DNA of 64,000 nucleotides, taken from positions 16,246-80,245 of the forward strand of contig SHND01000022.1 of assembly GCA_004295045.1 (NCBI GenBank), given 5' to 3'. The notes beneath the pieces are model-generated. The model was not told where the DNA came from and did not search any database. It saw only the letters and a list, made by a program, of their open reading frames with translations. Positions 1 through 8,531 of this stretch are shown here, in pieces. Both the position numbers and the translations under genes were made by a program. Numbering within the stretch: position 1 is the stretch's first letter; every line of letters starts with the position of its first letter. This DNA comes from Chloroflexota bacterium. GTDB taxonomy: Bacteria > Chloroflexota > Anaerolineae > UBA4142 > SHND01.

Positions 1-1
1 C

Positions 2-2449
2 TTTCCCGGCGCGCTCCAGTCCGCGGCCGCGTTGCTCAATTCTTCGCGGACACCGCCATTGGTTGCTTTGGCAAACGCATTGAGCAATGATATTGCCGAG
101 TTGCCAACCAGTTTCATTCTCGTTCTCGACGATTACCACATGATCCAAGAGCCGGCAATTCACACATTGCTGAGCGACTTGATCAAAAGCCCGCTCGAAC
201 CGCTGCATCTCGTTCTCGCAACGCGCACGGATGCGGCGCTGCCGCTGTCAAAACTGCGCGCAGCCGGGCAATTGTGTGAAGTGCGGGCGCGTGACTTGCG
301 TTTTACGATGGCAGAGACGGATGTTTTTTTGCGATGTACGGTTGGAAAAGAAATCTCTTCAGAGAATGTACAGCTCTTGCAAGAACGCACGGAAGGATGG
401 GCAGTTGCACTGCGCTTTGCTGCGCAACTGCTCCGTCAAGGTTCTGATACGCAGGATCACCTCGCGCAACAGATTTCCAGAAATGACAGCCAACTAACCG
501 ACTATTTGCTCTATGAAGTTCTCGCACAGCAATCGCCGGAGGTAAAAGAGCTTTTTCTCAAAACCTCCCTGCTCCCCCAATTCACGGCGGAGCTTTGTGA
601 TGCCTTGATGGACTCGGAGGACGCTGCTAGAACGCGCGAACTGCTTCAAGAACTGGAACAGAAAGAGATATTGGTCGCGTTGACGGACGGTCAAGAAACT
701 TGGTACCGTTATCATCATCTCGTTCAAGATTTTTTGCGCGTCAAAGCAATCGCGCGTTATGATGCCGCCAGAATTGCCGAACTGCATCGGCGCGCGAGCC
801 GCTGGTACAAAAAACATGGCATGATCACCGAAGCAATTCAAGAGCTGCTTGCGGCGGGCGATTTAAAGTATGCGGCGCAAATCGTACACGAGAACTTGCA
901 TCCCGTCTTGAATCGCGAAGAAGGACGCTCACTCATTGCCCTCTGGTTTGGATTTTTTCCATCCGAGTTCGCCGAACAGACGCTGGAACTAGTTATTACC
1001 AAACTGTGGCTCGTAAGCATTCACTTTCGGCTTGGGGCTGCGCCCCCTCTCATTGCGCGCGCGGAAGAGCTTTTGGCTGCGGCAACCGAGCTGGATGACG
1101 CAAGCCGGCGCAGCATCCTTGGAGAGATCGCGTACTTTAAAGCCGCGCTTGCGTATTGGCGGAACAACTCCGCACAGACAATCGAAATCACGTCGCACTA
1201 TTATGATTATCTTCCGCGCGAATACGAATTTGCGCGCGGCAACATGCTTGGACATTACGCGTTAACATTGCAGACGATTGAGCAGACTGACCGCGCATTA
1301 GAGCTTTTGACCAATGCCCTCAAGGATGACCATTCTGATTCATCACGCTTTCAAGTGCGAATCATGGTTGGCTTTGCATTTTTTTATTTGAATGTCGGGG
1401 AATTGCGCAATCTGGTGGAGATTTCCGAATCGTTATTGCTCATGACAAAGCGTTCGAGTGCGATCTCCCAGGTCTTTGCGTACTATTTCTTGGGACTCGC
1501 ACATTACGAGTGGAACCAACTCGAATTAGCGGCACAGCATTTCAACTCGGCAGCAGAGCTGCGCTACATTGGAAATGTCAAAGCATCACACGAAAGTCTC
1601 GGCTACTTGATGTTGACGCAACAGGCACAGGGCTTGTCGAGCGCGGCGGCTGAAACATTTCAAGAACTCGTACACTTTACCGATGAACTACAATCGGGCG
1701 CGTTGATTTATGATGCGAATGCTTTTCGCGCGCGGCTCGCGCTAATGCAAGGCAACGTGGACGCGGCATTGCTCTGGGCAACCAGCGTTAGCTTTGATTC
1801 GAAACCGCACATGGTTTTTGATGTAGCGGCAAATCTCACGCGCTTGCAAACGCTCCTCGAAACGCGCAAACCGGAAAACATTCGGCTCATGCTCGAGGAG
1901 ACACAAGCGCTCCTCGCGTTTGCCAAATCCACGCACAGCACGCGGCGCCAAATCCAACTCCATGCCTTGCACGCTTTGGCGCTCGACGCGTTGGGCAAGC
2001 AAAGCGCGGCACTGGATGCGCTTGCCAAATCCATTGGCTTGGCGGAACGCGGTGGATTTGTGCGTACCTATGTTGATTTGGGCACGCGTATGACGCACTT
2101 GCTAAATCTACTTTTGGCGCGGAACATTGCGCCCGATTATGTTCAACAGATCCTTGCCGCCACGCCGGGAGGCGGCACCGCCAAATTCTCTCAAGCGCCA
2201 TGGGAGAAAACTGATGTGCGCGTAATTGAACCACTGACCCTGCGTGAGATGGAGGTATTGGAACATCTGGCACAGCGTCAGTCGGATAAAGAAATTGCGC
2301 GGGCGCTCGTGATTTCACCACTAACGGTCAAGGCGCACACCGACCACATTTACCACAAGCTCGGCGTGAACAGTCGTCGCGAAGCAGTGCAGGTTGCCAA
2401 AGAATTTGGCATTCTCGACAGCCACTTGCCCGGCGCGCTCCCCAACTAA
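2..2449 (+). CDS. MalT-like LuxR-family transcriptional regulator (5' end missing)
   Basis: This is the C-terminal part (about 815 residues) of a large ATP-dependent LuxR regulator of the MalT type. The reading frame is open to the left edge, so the true start and the Walker A part of the STAND ATPase domain lie outside the window. The first visible residues lead into a Walker B-like FILVLDDYHMI, then a winged-helix region with YRYHHLVQDFLR, then a long helical repeat (TPR-like) region covering roughly residues 270-700. It ends in a clear LuxR HTH (LTLREMEVLEHLAQ, then SDKEIARALVISPLTVKAHTDHIYHKL). Proteins of this family sense a small ligand through the repeats and activate transcription. 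The ligand here cannot be told. A strong intergenic palindrome lies about 60 bases downstream. Confidence 0.9.
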   Translation, partial: FPGALQSAAALLNSSRTPPLVALANALSNDIAELPTSFILVLDDYHMIQEPAIHTLLSDLIKSPLEPLHLVLATRTDAALPLSKLRAAGQLCEVRARDLRFTMAETDVFLRCTVGKEISSENVQLLQERTEGWAVALRFAAQLLRQGSDTQDHLAQQISRNDSQLTDYLLYEVLAQQSPEVKELFLKTSLLPQFTAELCDALMDSEDAARTRELLQELEQKEILVALTDGQETWYRYHHLVQDFLRVKAIARYDAARIAELHRRASRWYKKHGMITEAIQELLAAGDLKYAAQIVHENLHPVLNREEGRSLIALWFGFFPSEFAEQTLELVITKLWLVSIHFRLGAAPPLIARAEELLAAATELDDASRRSILGEIAYFKAALAYWRNNSAQTIEITSHYYDYLPREYEFARGNMLGHYALTLQTIEQTDRALELLTNALKDDHSDSSRFQVRIMVGFAFFYLNVGELRNLVEISESLLLMTKRSSAISQVFAYYFLGLAHYEWNQLELAAQHFNSAAELRYIGNVKASHESLGYLMLTQQAQGLSSAAAETFQELVHFTDELQSGALIYDANAFRARLALMQGNVDAALLWATSVSFDSKPHMVFDVAANLTRLQTLLETRKPENIRLMLEETQALLAFAKSTHSTRRQIQLHALHALALDALGKQSAALDALAKSIGLAERGGFVRTYVDLGTRMTHLLNLLLARNIAPDYVQQILAATPGGGTAKFSQAPWEKTDVRVIEPLTLREMEVLEHLAQRQSDKEIARALVISPLTVKAHTDHIYHKLGVNSRREAVQVAKEFGILDSHLPGALPN

Positions 2450-2507
2450 CGCCCAAGACCAATCCCCTTCAAATTTCCCCTTTATCTTTCCTTTTCGATT
2501 GCACAAG

Positions 2508-2547
2508 GTACTACCAAAGTACTCTATCTTGGGGGATGGAATCCCCC
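2508..2547. promoter_or_regulatory. Composite palindromic element (15-mer GTACT-N5-AGTAC plus GGGGGAT hairpin)
   Basis: GTACTACCAAAGTAC (2508-2522) has perfect 5-base inverted arms. Nine bases later GGGGGAT-GGA-ATCCCCC (2531-2547) forms a perfect 7-base-pair hairpin. A degenerate copy of the whole composite occurs at 7718-7749, and the 15-mer alone recurs at 31884 and 37759. It lies between the regulator gene and the small conserved gene at 2666. A binding site for a dimeric regulator is an inference. Confidence 0.55.
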
Positions 2548-2665
2548 GTTATTCTTGTACAGTAAAATCTAATGAATCCCTTGGTCGAACGATGCAGAGA
2601 TTTTCCAAAAATTCTTTGCGCAGCGCGGCGTCGTTCTCTCTTTTACACCGGCATCGGCTGATGCA

Positions 2666-2980
2666 ATGGATCACGCGTCCATGACACCCCTCGAAAGAGC
2701 GGAACCGCAAGCGAACGGAGCATATTTGAAGCCAGTCGAGTACACGCCAGGGCTCGGGATGGACACTTTGGTTCCGTACCTGATTCGCGTCCAGGGTAAC
2801 CTCGACGCCATTTGGTTGGACTATTTTGCCATTTCCATTGTCGTTTCCGCGCCACCCGGCGAACCACCCGTTTCCACGATTTGTCTGCAGGACTCGGATC
2901 AGGCATCCGTTTTGGGAATCTTGAACAGTCTCTATGATCATGGTTTCCCGCTTCTTTCGGTGGAACGACTGGAAGCGTAA
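2666..2980 (+). CDS. Small conserved Chloroflexota-type hypothetical protein
   Basis: A 104-residue soluble protein with no signal peptide or membrane segment. The C-terminal part (PYLIRVQGNLDAIWLDYF, later VLGILNSLYDHGFPLLSVERLE) matches from memory a short family of unknown function. That family is frequent in Chloroflexota, often next to regulators, and typically reads IRVQGHLD-x-WSDWF and LLxKIRDLGLPLLSV. No catalytic motif is visible. The start is uncertain: no good ribosome binding site precedes 2666, and an in-frame ATG at 2681 (MTPLERAE) is an alternative. A terminator follows. Confidence 0.65.
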   Translation: MDHASMTPLERAEPQANGAYLKPVEYTPGLGMDTLVPYLIRVQGNLDAIWLDYFAISIVVSAPPGEPPVSTICLQDSDQASVLGILNSLYDHGFPLLSVERLEA

Positions 2981-3025
2981 TAGCCAAGTGACGATTCTTT
3001 GATGTTGGATCTGAAATCAAGCGAT

Positions 3026-3057
3026 GGTGGCGCGTTCAAGCCGCCGTCCTTTTTTTT
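3026..3057 (+). terminator. Rho-independent terminator
   Basis: GGTGGC (3026-3031) pairs with GCCGCC (3040-3045) with one G-U wobble across an 8-base loop. A run of T follows at 3050-3057. It ends transcription of the small gene before the potassium-channel promoter. Confidence 0.65.
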
Positions 3058-3069
3058 GTCCAATAGAGC

Positions 3070-3098
3070 TTGACTTGTACGCTCGTCTCGTCTAACAT
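3070..3098 (+). promoter_or_regulatory. Sigma-70-type promoter for the potassium channel gene
   Basis: TTGACT (3070-3075) and TAACAT (3093-3098) are separated by exactly 17 bases. They sit 44 bases upstream of the chosen ATG at 3142, which is itself preceded by GGAGGGA. Confidence 0.6.
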
Positions 3099-3141
3099 TC
3101 ACAATACACTTTTGCGGCGCGAGTTTTCACGGAGGGACCCG

Positions 3142-3957
3142 ATGGCAGTTCAAGCAATAACTCCTTTACGCTATCCAAAAATCACCAGGCTGCTTCACAG
3201 CAATACATACAATATCTTGATTTTGGTTCTAACGATCTATTCCCTGGCAATCATGGTCGTCCAAGTGCTGCTGCAAGTGGACTCTGTAACTTACAAGCTG
3301 GCAAACGCTTACAATAACCTCATCTGTTATTTCTTTCTGTTTGACTTTGCGCTGCATATGCTCGAGAAACCGGTCAAGCGCGATTATTTCATCGGCGAGC
3401 GCGGCTATTTCGATCTTCTCGGCTCGATCCCGAGTTTCGGAATCTCGCAGTACACCGCGATATTGCGCATCTTTCGCCTCAGTCGCCTGTTTCGACTGCG
3501 CCGTTTTATGAATCCGGCTAACCGAAAACTATTACGCGAAGAGATCCTCAATAATCGCGGGAGTTACGCGCTCTTTCTCACCATACTGCTTGTAATCATC
3601 GTTTTGATGACCGCCAGCATTTTCGTACTCTTTTTTGAAAGTCAGTCGCCGGACGCAAACATCACAGACGGCGGAGATGCCTTGTGGTGGTCCATTGTAA
3701 CTATTACAACGGTGGGATATGGCGATAGATATCCGGTAACGCCGGGCGGACGCACCACAGGGGTATTTGTGATGTTCGCGGGCGTCGGCATCATCGGCGC
3801 GCTCGCCAGTATTCTCGCCAGCATTTTGATTCCGCAGCCCAAGGAACCGGAAGAAATACCGGACCCAACTTTGCCTGCAATGGAACAAGAGCTCACCAAT
3901 GTAAAGAATGAATTGGCTGCGCTGCGGCAGCTGCTGGAGAAAAAAGAGGGAGGGTGA
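3142..3957 (+). CDS. Voltage-gated-type potassium channel (Kch family)
   Basis: A 271-residue membrane protein of the six-helix ion-channel fold. Membrane segments occur around residues 22-45 and 60-78. An S4-like helix with regularly spaced arginines (RIFRLSRLFRLRRF) starts near residue 109. Two pore helices flank the potassium selectivity filter TVGYGD at residues 190-195. The C-terminal tail (about 240-271) is charged and heptad-like (EQELTNVKNELAALRQLLEKK), which suggests a short tetramerising coiled coil. The start at 3142 was chosen because GGAGGGA lies four bases upstream; an upstream in-frame TTG falls inside the promoter -35 box. It probably controls potassium flux or membrane potential. 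A Trk/Ktr uptake system lies 25 kb away. Confidence 0.9.
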   Translation: MAVQAITPLRYPKITRLLHSNTYNILILVLTIYSLAIMVVQVLLQVDSVTYKLANAYNNLICYFFLFDFALHMLEKPVKRDYFIGERGYFDLLGSIPSFGISQYTAILRIFRLSRLFRLRRFMNPANRKLLREEILNNRGSYALFLTILLVIIVLMTASIFVLFFESQSPDANITDGGDALWWSIVTITTVGYGDRYPVTPGGRTTGVFVMFAGVGIIGALASILASILIPQPKEPEEIPDPTLPAMEQELTNVKNELAALRQLLEKKEGG

Positions 3958-4000
3958 GCGGTAGAGTAATTGGTTGAGGGCATTTCAAAAAGTACGCGAT

Positions 4001-4015
4001 TCTGATATTATCAGA
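4001..4015. promoter_or_regulatory. Perfect 15-base inverted repeat upstream of GAP-family gene
   Basis: TCTGATA-T-TATCAGA is a perfect 7-1-7 inverted repeat in the 160-base gap between the potassium channel and the GAP-family gene, about 100 bases before its start. It lacks a T run and is too short for a terminator, so an operator is the more likely role. Confidence 0.4.
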
Positions 4016-4117
4016 ACAACACAATGAACCGCACACGCGGCGTCCGGCTCTATGTTCTAACGCATTCGTGTCATTGAAAAATTCCAGTACCGATTCCAAT
4101 GTAAATATCCATTACCG

Positions 4118-4834
4118 ATGGGGACCGCCTTTATTCTTGATCTCGCGTACGCGGCAGGGGTCGCAATTAGTCCCACGCCAGTCATCGTAGTCATCCTCAT
4201 GTTGTTCAGCCCCACCGGGCGCAGAAATGCGATCGCGTATCTGGTGGGCTGGATCATTGGACTCGTCCTGCTTGGGGCAATTCTTTTCGCATTTCTAAAT
4301 ACGGCATTGGATTATCTCGAATCCAATTCGTTGTTCTCCAGACCCGTTATTCAAATTCTTCTGGGCATCGGCATTCTTGTACTTGGCTGGCGGCGTTGGA
4401 ATAAAGTGCCCAAAACAACGCCCGAAGAGGCAATGCCCAAATGGTTCGCTTCGGTTGACAACATGCTCACGAAATCGTCTGATAAATTTACGCCGCGCCG
4501 CGCGTTGGGATTGGCGCTCGTCATGTCCGCCTTGAGCCCCAAAAATATCGCGCTGATGCTGGCGTTATTCGTGTCCATTTCACAAGCGGGACTGGATGCG
4601 CGCGATGCGTTCATTTTGATTTTTATTTTTATTCTCGTTAGCAGTGTTACAATCGGCATCCCGATCTTGTATGCGATGATGAAGGGTGAGAACGCGCACG
4701 ACGCGCTGAATGGATGGAAGACGTGGGTCGTTCTCAATCGCGGGCGCGCCGTCGCGCTCCTCCTTTTCATGCTTGGCGGAATTGTAATTCTGAATGGAGT
4801 GATTTCGCTGTTGGAACAATCTACCTTTTCATAG
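4118..4834 (+). CDS. GAP family (LysE-superfamily, Sap-like) membrane protein
   Basis: A 238-residue polytopic protein with about six hydrophobic segments. The N-terminus (AAGVAISPTPVIVVILMLFSPTGRRNAIAYLVGWIIG) is typical of the GAP family (Sap/Gap, PF11139), related to LysE exporters and to mycobacterial proteins involved in glycopeptidolipid or sulfolipid surface transport. The middle MSALSPKNIALML matches the second half of the LysE-type repeat. The substrate is unknown. It appears monocistronic, and the next gene starts 120 bases later with its own ribosome binding site. Confidence 0.75.
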   Translation: MGTAFILDLAYAAGVAISPTPVIVVILMLFSPTGRRNAIAYLVGWIIGLVLLGAILFAFLNTALDYLESNSLFSRPVIQILLGIGILVLGWRRWNKVPKTTPEEAMPKWFASVDNMLTKSSDKFTPRRALGLALVMSALSPKNIALMLALFVSISQAGLDARDAFILIFIFILVSSVTIGIPILYAMMKGENAHDALNGWKTWVVLNRGRAVALLLFMLGGIVILNGVISLLEQSTFS

Positions 4835-4953
4835 AAAATTGTCGAGATCCAAAAAGTCGCAGCGCGCACGCTGCCGATACAACCGGTGGCATCGCGCGTT
4901 CTTGGCTAAAGTTTGAAAATGTTTTTACATCTCAAGGGAGGAATTTTAATTCA

Positions 4954-5709
4954 GTGAGTAAAAAGAATAAAAAACGTCAAAACGCCGCGCAGACACAAAA
5001 AACTACTGCGGCGCAATCGCAGCAAAGTGCTGCAGCTGCTCCCCCAGCCAAAGGCACCTCGACGACACCCAAGTCGTCCGGCGCGCGCAGCAACAAAGCA
5101 ACAAAGCAGACAAGTTTTCCGGAGCGATTGCTCGGCGTCGTCACGCTCAAACCCGCGATCTATCGCGAGATCGCGCACGATCACGCAGCAACAATGCAAG
5201 CAGCAATTGTTGTTATCGTCGTCGCGTTGATCGTCGGCGCGATTGCGGCTTTTTCCGTCTGGCATACTTCGATTGCGGGTGTCACCGGAGTTGCGAATGT
5301 TCCGACTCCACCACCCACTCAAAATCCCATTGCGCGCGGCGTTGTAATGATTTTGCAGGAGCTGTTGATTTGGGGTGTTGCCTCGTGGCTCATCGCAGCC
5401 GTCGCTAAAGGTTTTTTTAAAGGCGAAACAAATACAGGCGAAATGCTGCGCGTGTTTGGTTATACGCGCATCTTTCAAATTCTGCTCGTGTTGGGAGTTT
5501 TCGGCAGTACAATCGCCGCGATCGTTTCGATCATCGGGCTGGCGCTCAGTGTTTATGGGAGCATTCTCGGCATTCGCGAGGCAACTGGTTTTACGATGGG
5601 TAAAGCCGCAGTCGTCGGTATTTTTTCCATTGTCCTTGTCGCCGTCGTCATTTCATTTTTCACCGCGTTCGTGCTGAATCCATTCGTCACGTCGCTGCTG
5701 CCTACGTAA
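4954..5709 (+). CDS. Yip1-like multispanning membrane protein
   Basis: A 251-residue protein with a positively charged, Gln/Thr/Ala-rich cytoplasmic N-terminus (about residues 1-55) followed by five or so membrane helices. The arrangement FPERLLGVVTLKPAIYREIAHD, then helices, with GEMLRVFGYTRIFQIL before the last three helices, resembles the bacterial Yip1 domain family (PF04893). The start is GTG at 4954, preceded by AGGGAGGAA; the frame is open much further upstream but that part overlaps the previous gene. Function is unknown; the eukaryotic relatives act in membrane trafficking. Confidence 0.7.
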   Translation: MSKKNKKRQNAAQTQKTTAAQSQQSAAAAPPAKGTSTTPKSSGARSNKATKQTSFPERLLGVVTLKPAIYREIAHDHAATMQAAIVVIVVALIVGAIAAFSVWHTSIAGVTGVANVPTPPPTQNPIARGVVMILQELLIWGVASWLIAAVAKGFFKGETNTGEMLRVFGYTRIFQILLVLGVFGSTIAAIVSIIGLALSVYGSILGIREATGFTMGKAAVVGIFSIVLVAVVISFFTAFVLNPFVTSLLPT

Positions 5710-5944
5710 TCACGTAGACTACATATCTCATTTCGAGCCCCTCAATTCTTCGGGGTGAACTCTGTGAGCAAGCTTGGTTGGCGTGTTGGAGATTCTTCGA
5801 ACATCGGAAAGGAGGCAAACATGACTTGAGCGGCAAGTGCAGGCAGCGGTTGTGTTCTATTTTTGAGACCCGCGCGACCTTTTCTATCATTTTCGATTCC
5901 GCAAGGGTCAAATCATCCGTTTCACCTTCAAAGGAGAATGCACC
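5710..5944 (+). other. Intergenic region with a ribosome binding site and two-codon ORF
   Basis: This gap holds a consensus AAAGGAGG at about 5809-5816, followed at normal spacing by ATG ACT TGA (5821-5829). That is a start codon reached by a full-strength ribosome binding site but stopped after two codons. A second AAAGGAG at about 5930 serves the true gene at 5945. No longer coding sequence could be recognised after the stop. It may be a start-stop leader or the remains of a lost gene. Confidence 0.4.
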
Positions 5945-6610
5945 ATGGTTAACGAGTCATTTTTTTCACTGATGTGCGCCGCGATCATTGCTTTTCTGTT
6001 TGGTCTGGCGCTCGTCTTTGGCGGCTATCGCTTTTTTCTCATCCTGCTGCCAATCTTTGGTTTCTTTTTCGGTCTGGCGCTCGGCGCACAGACCATACAG
6101 GCGCTTTTAGGCGACGGATTTTTCGCCACTGTCACCAGTTGGGCGGTAGGATTCATCGTCGGCGCCGTCTTTGCCGTACTCTCGTACCTTTTTTACATCG
6201 TTGCAGTCGCGGTGATCGCCGGCGCGCTTGGATACGCGATTGGGGCAGGTGTAATGTATGCGCTGACGCCGAACTTTTCATTTATCGTCTGGGTCGTCGG
6301 CATTATCGCAGCAGTGGTTCTCATCGGCGTGACCCTCTTTTTCAATTTGCAAAAATGGGTCATTATGATCGCGACAGCCATTCTCGGCTCTGCTGTGATC
6401 CTTGGCGGCTTTATCCTGCTCTTTAATCCTGCCGCCCAAGCCCTTGCCAATCCCGTTGCCGTCGCGCTCAAGCAATCGCCGCTGTTGCTCATCCTCTTTA
6501 TCGTCGTTGCGGCGGCGGGTGTTTTTGTGCAATGGCGTACCGGAATGCAGTATTCCGTTGTCGAATACAATCGCTGGGACCAAGTCTCAACGACGCCCCC
6601 CACGCCCTAG
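5945..6610 (+). CDS. DUF4203/TMEM198-like membrane protein
   Basis: A 221-residue very hydrophobic protein with about seven membrane helices. Repeated glycine-rich helices (FFFGLALGAQ, GFIVGAVFAVLSY, AGALGYAIGAGVMYAL) fit the DUF4203 (TMEM198 domain) family. The short C-terminal tail after the last helix (QWRTGMQYSVVEYNRW) is probably cytoplasmic. ATG follows AAAGGAGAATGCACC. A hairpin lies 33 bases after the stop. The biochemical role is unknown; the position beside DUF1269-type genes suggests a shared envelope or stress role, which is only inference. Confidence 0.65.
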   Translation: MVNESFFSLMCAAIIAFLFGLALVFGGYRFFLILLPIFGFFFGLALGAQTIQALLGDGFFATVTSWAVGFIVGAVFAVLSYLFYIVAVAVIAGALGYAIGAGVMYALTPNFSFIVWVVGIIAAVVLIGVTLFFNLQKWVIMIATAILGSAVILGGFILLFNPAAQALANPVAVALKQSPLLLILFIVVAAAGVFVQWRTGMQYSVVEYNRWDQVSTTPPTP

Positions 6611-6642
6611 ACATCGTATAGAGTTCAGACATCTACGCTCAA

Positions 6643-6687
6643 GATCGGCTTGGTACTTTTGGTGAGACGCCCAGTGCCAAGCCGATC
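6643..6687. promoter_or_regulatory. Perfect 11-base-pair stem-loop with variant 15-mer in the loop
   Basis: GATCGGCTTGG (6643-6653) is exactly complementary to CCAAGCCGATC (6677-6687) around a 23-base loop. The loop begins with the left half of the recurrent palindrome (GTACTTTTGG at 6653-6662, right half degenerate). There is no T run. It may act as a weak terminator for the DUF4203 gene or as a leader structure for the gene at 6846. Confidence 0.5.
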
Positions 6688-6845
6688 CATCTCCCAAACT
6701 TGCTGATTAAGTTTGATTTGAAAAAATTTTGGCTTGTGCGACAAGTTATACGATGCTTGCACTGAATCAAATCAGGCAAGGATTCGACTCATCCCGCGCG
6801 CAACCGCTTTGGTGCGCCAATCCAATTTTTCAGGAGGAAAGTAAA

Positions 6846-7688
6846 ATGGCAGATGTACCCGTTCAAGTAGTTGTTGCAGCGTTCCAAGACCCCGATGGGG
6901 CGAGCAAAGCGCTGAGCGAACTCAAGGATTTGCAAAAGCAAGGCGTAATCAAAATTCAAGATGCCGCGGTGCTGCACAAAGATGCGAATGGCAAATTGAG
7001 CATCAAAGAAACCGCTGACATGGGCGGCGGCAAAGGCGCAGTAGTGGGTGGTGTGATTGGCGGCGTCATTGGCATCATCGCCGGACCTCCCGGCATTGCC
7101 GCGGGCGCAGCCGCAGGCGCGGTCGTTGGCGGACTCGCCGCGAAATTGGTGGATGCGGGTTTTCCGGATCAACGCCTGCGCGAAATTGGTGAAGGGCTCA
7201 AACCCAACACCTCCGCCATCGTCGCCGTAGTTGACGAAGTGTGGGTGATCGAAGCGGAACGCCAGATGCGCGAAGCAGGCGCCAAGACGGTCACCGCCGC
7301 GTTGAGCGCGGATATTGCCAAGCAGCTCGAAGAGGGCAAGGATGTCGCCTACTCCGCCACCGCCACAGGCGATGCGGTTGGAGTGACACGCGTCGCGGCA
7401 GGCGGCGATGAAGCGCAGGTCAGCGATGTCGTCGTGACAAAAGATGCAATGTACATGGACGATGTCAAAAAGAAAGGCGACGATGTGACTGCCGCCGCGG
7501 CGGTGGTGACAGCGGACGGCGCGGTGGTAGTTGAGGGCAAAGGAAAGGTAACGTCACAAGTACCCGCCACAACGGAACCCGCCAAAACAGACGCGCCTGC
7601 GGCAGAGGCAAAACCGGCGGACGCACCCGCCACACCGCCTGCGGCTGCCGCAACCGATGCGCCGCCTGCAGCAAGTGCAGAAAAATAA
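6846..7688 (+). CDS. DUF1269-like glycine-zipper protein with Ala/Pro-rich tail
   Basis: A 280-residue protein. The N-terminal half is a DUF1269-type module: a ferredoxin-like strand-helix unit (VQVVVAAFQDPDGASKALSELKDL), then a glycine-zipper hairpin at about residues 59-100 (GGKGAVVGGVIGGVIGIIAGPP and GAAAGAVVGGLAAKL). A second alpha/beta unit follows (TSAIVAVVDEVWVIEAERQMREAGA). The final 60 residues are low-complexity Ala/Pro/Asp. The start follows CAGGAGGAAAG. Glycine zippers of this kind insert in or associate with membranes. Two shorter relatives follow in the same direction, and a fourth is fused to a response regulator at 59938. A general-stress or envelope role is inference. Confidence 0.75.
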   Translation: MADVPVQVVVAAFQDPDGASKALSELKDLQKQGVIKIQDAAVLHKDANGKLSIKETADMGGGKGAVVGGVIGGVIGIIAGPPGIAAGAAAGAVVGGLAAKLVDAGFPDQRLREIGEGLKPNTSAIVAVVDEVWVIEAERQMREAGAKTVTAALSADIAKQLEEGKDVAYSATATGDAVGVTRVAAGGDEAQVSDVVVTKDAMYMDDVKKKGDDVTAAAAVVTADGAVVVEGKGKVTSQVPATTEPAKTDAPAAEAKPADAPATPPAAAATDAPPAASAEK

Positions 7689-7717
7689 GTGCATCGCAGC
7701 TACACTTCCCCACACCG

Positions 7718-7755
7718 GTACTCTACAAATAATCTATTTTGGGGGATGCCTCCAC
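7718..7755. promoter_or_regulatory. Degenerate second copy of the composite palindromic element
   Basis: The stretch GTACTCTACAAATAA then TCTATTTTGGGGGATG aligns without gaps to the element at 2508-2538 over about 31 bases with roughly three quarters identity, including the whole GGGGGATG. The right half of the 15-mer and the hairpin arm are decayed. It lies 100 bases upstream of the next DUF1269-like gene. Confidence 0.45.
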
Positions 7756-7847
7756 CGGCAAGTTCGCATAAACTAAATCCTGCCCGTTTCCATCTTCATT
7801 CGGAAAATGGACAGTAATCTCACAATACTCTTCAGGAGGAAAGTAAA

Positions 7848-8387
7848 ATGGGGAAAAAACAACTCGTCCTCGCGTTCTTTGACACAGAATCCGCTGCCGA
7901 CAATGCGGTGAACGAACTCAAGAACTGGGACAAGGCAAGCAAAGAAATCAAGCTCGGCTCGATCGGCATTCTGGTCAAGGATGACAAGGGCAAGGTCAAA
8001 ACACAAAAACTCGGCGCGCGTCACACCGGCGCGGGCGCGGTCCTCGGCGCGATTGCCGCCGTCATCGCCACCGGCGGTCTCGCCCTCATCGGCGGCGCGG
8101 TCCTCGGCGGAATCGTCGGCACGTTCTTTCACAAAGGTCTCGGCATGTCCAAAGACGACCTCGCGCGCATTGACAAGCAACTCGACGGCGGCAAAGCGGC
8201 AGTTGGTGTATTGGCGAGCGACGAGGAGGCAGCCGCAGTTACCGCCAAACTGACGGAACTCGGCGGCAAACCCGAAACGCACGAGGTAACAGACGAAGCG
8301 GTGGAACAAGCCGCCACGGCAGTTGAAGCGGCGCCAGCGGATGCGCCCGCAGCGGACACCCCTGCGACTCCCGAAGCCAAGAGCTAA
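7848..8387 (+). CDS. DUF1269-like glycine-zipper protein
   Basis: A 179-residue paralogue of the gene at 9005 (around 60 percent identical over the first 150 residues by eye). It has a strand-helix N-terminus (QLVLAFFDTESAADNAVNELKNWDK), a conserved ILVKDDKGKVK loop, then ARHTGAGAVLGAI leading into two glycine-zipper helices at about residues 60-100, and HKGLGMSKDDLARI. The DGGKAAVGVL strand closes the fold. The tail is Ala/Pro-rich. The start follows AGGAGGAAAG at good spacing. It is distinct enough from the 6846 protein to be an older duplication. Confidence 0.75.
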   Translation: MGKKQLVLAFFDTESAADNAVNELKNWDKASKEIKLGSIGILVKDDKGKVKTQKLGARHTGAGAVLGAIAAVIATGGLALIGGAVLGGIVGTFFHKGLGMSKDDLARIDKQLDGGKAAVGVLASDEEAAAVTAKLTELGGKPETHEVTDEAVEQAATAVEAAPADAPAADTPATPEAKS

Positions 8388-8531
8388 ATTTCAAAACGTG
8401 GATTCGCCCGAGGCGTTGCGGGCGCATCTATCACACAGCAGAGATTGTGTTACAACGATTCGCTTTGAATCGTCGCCATCAAGAGCTTGATTCTCGAAAG
8501 GGAGATATTTTCCAGAAAGGAAAATCACGAA

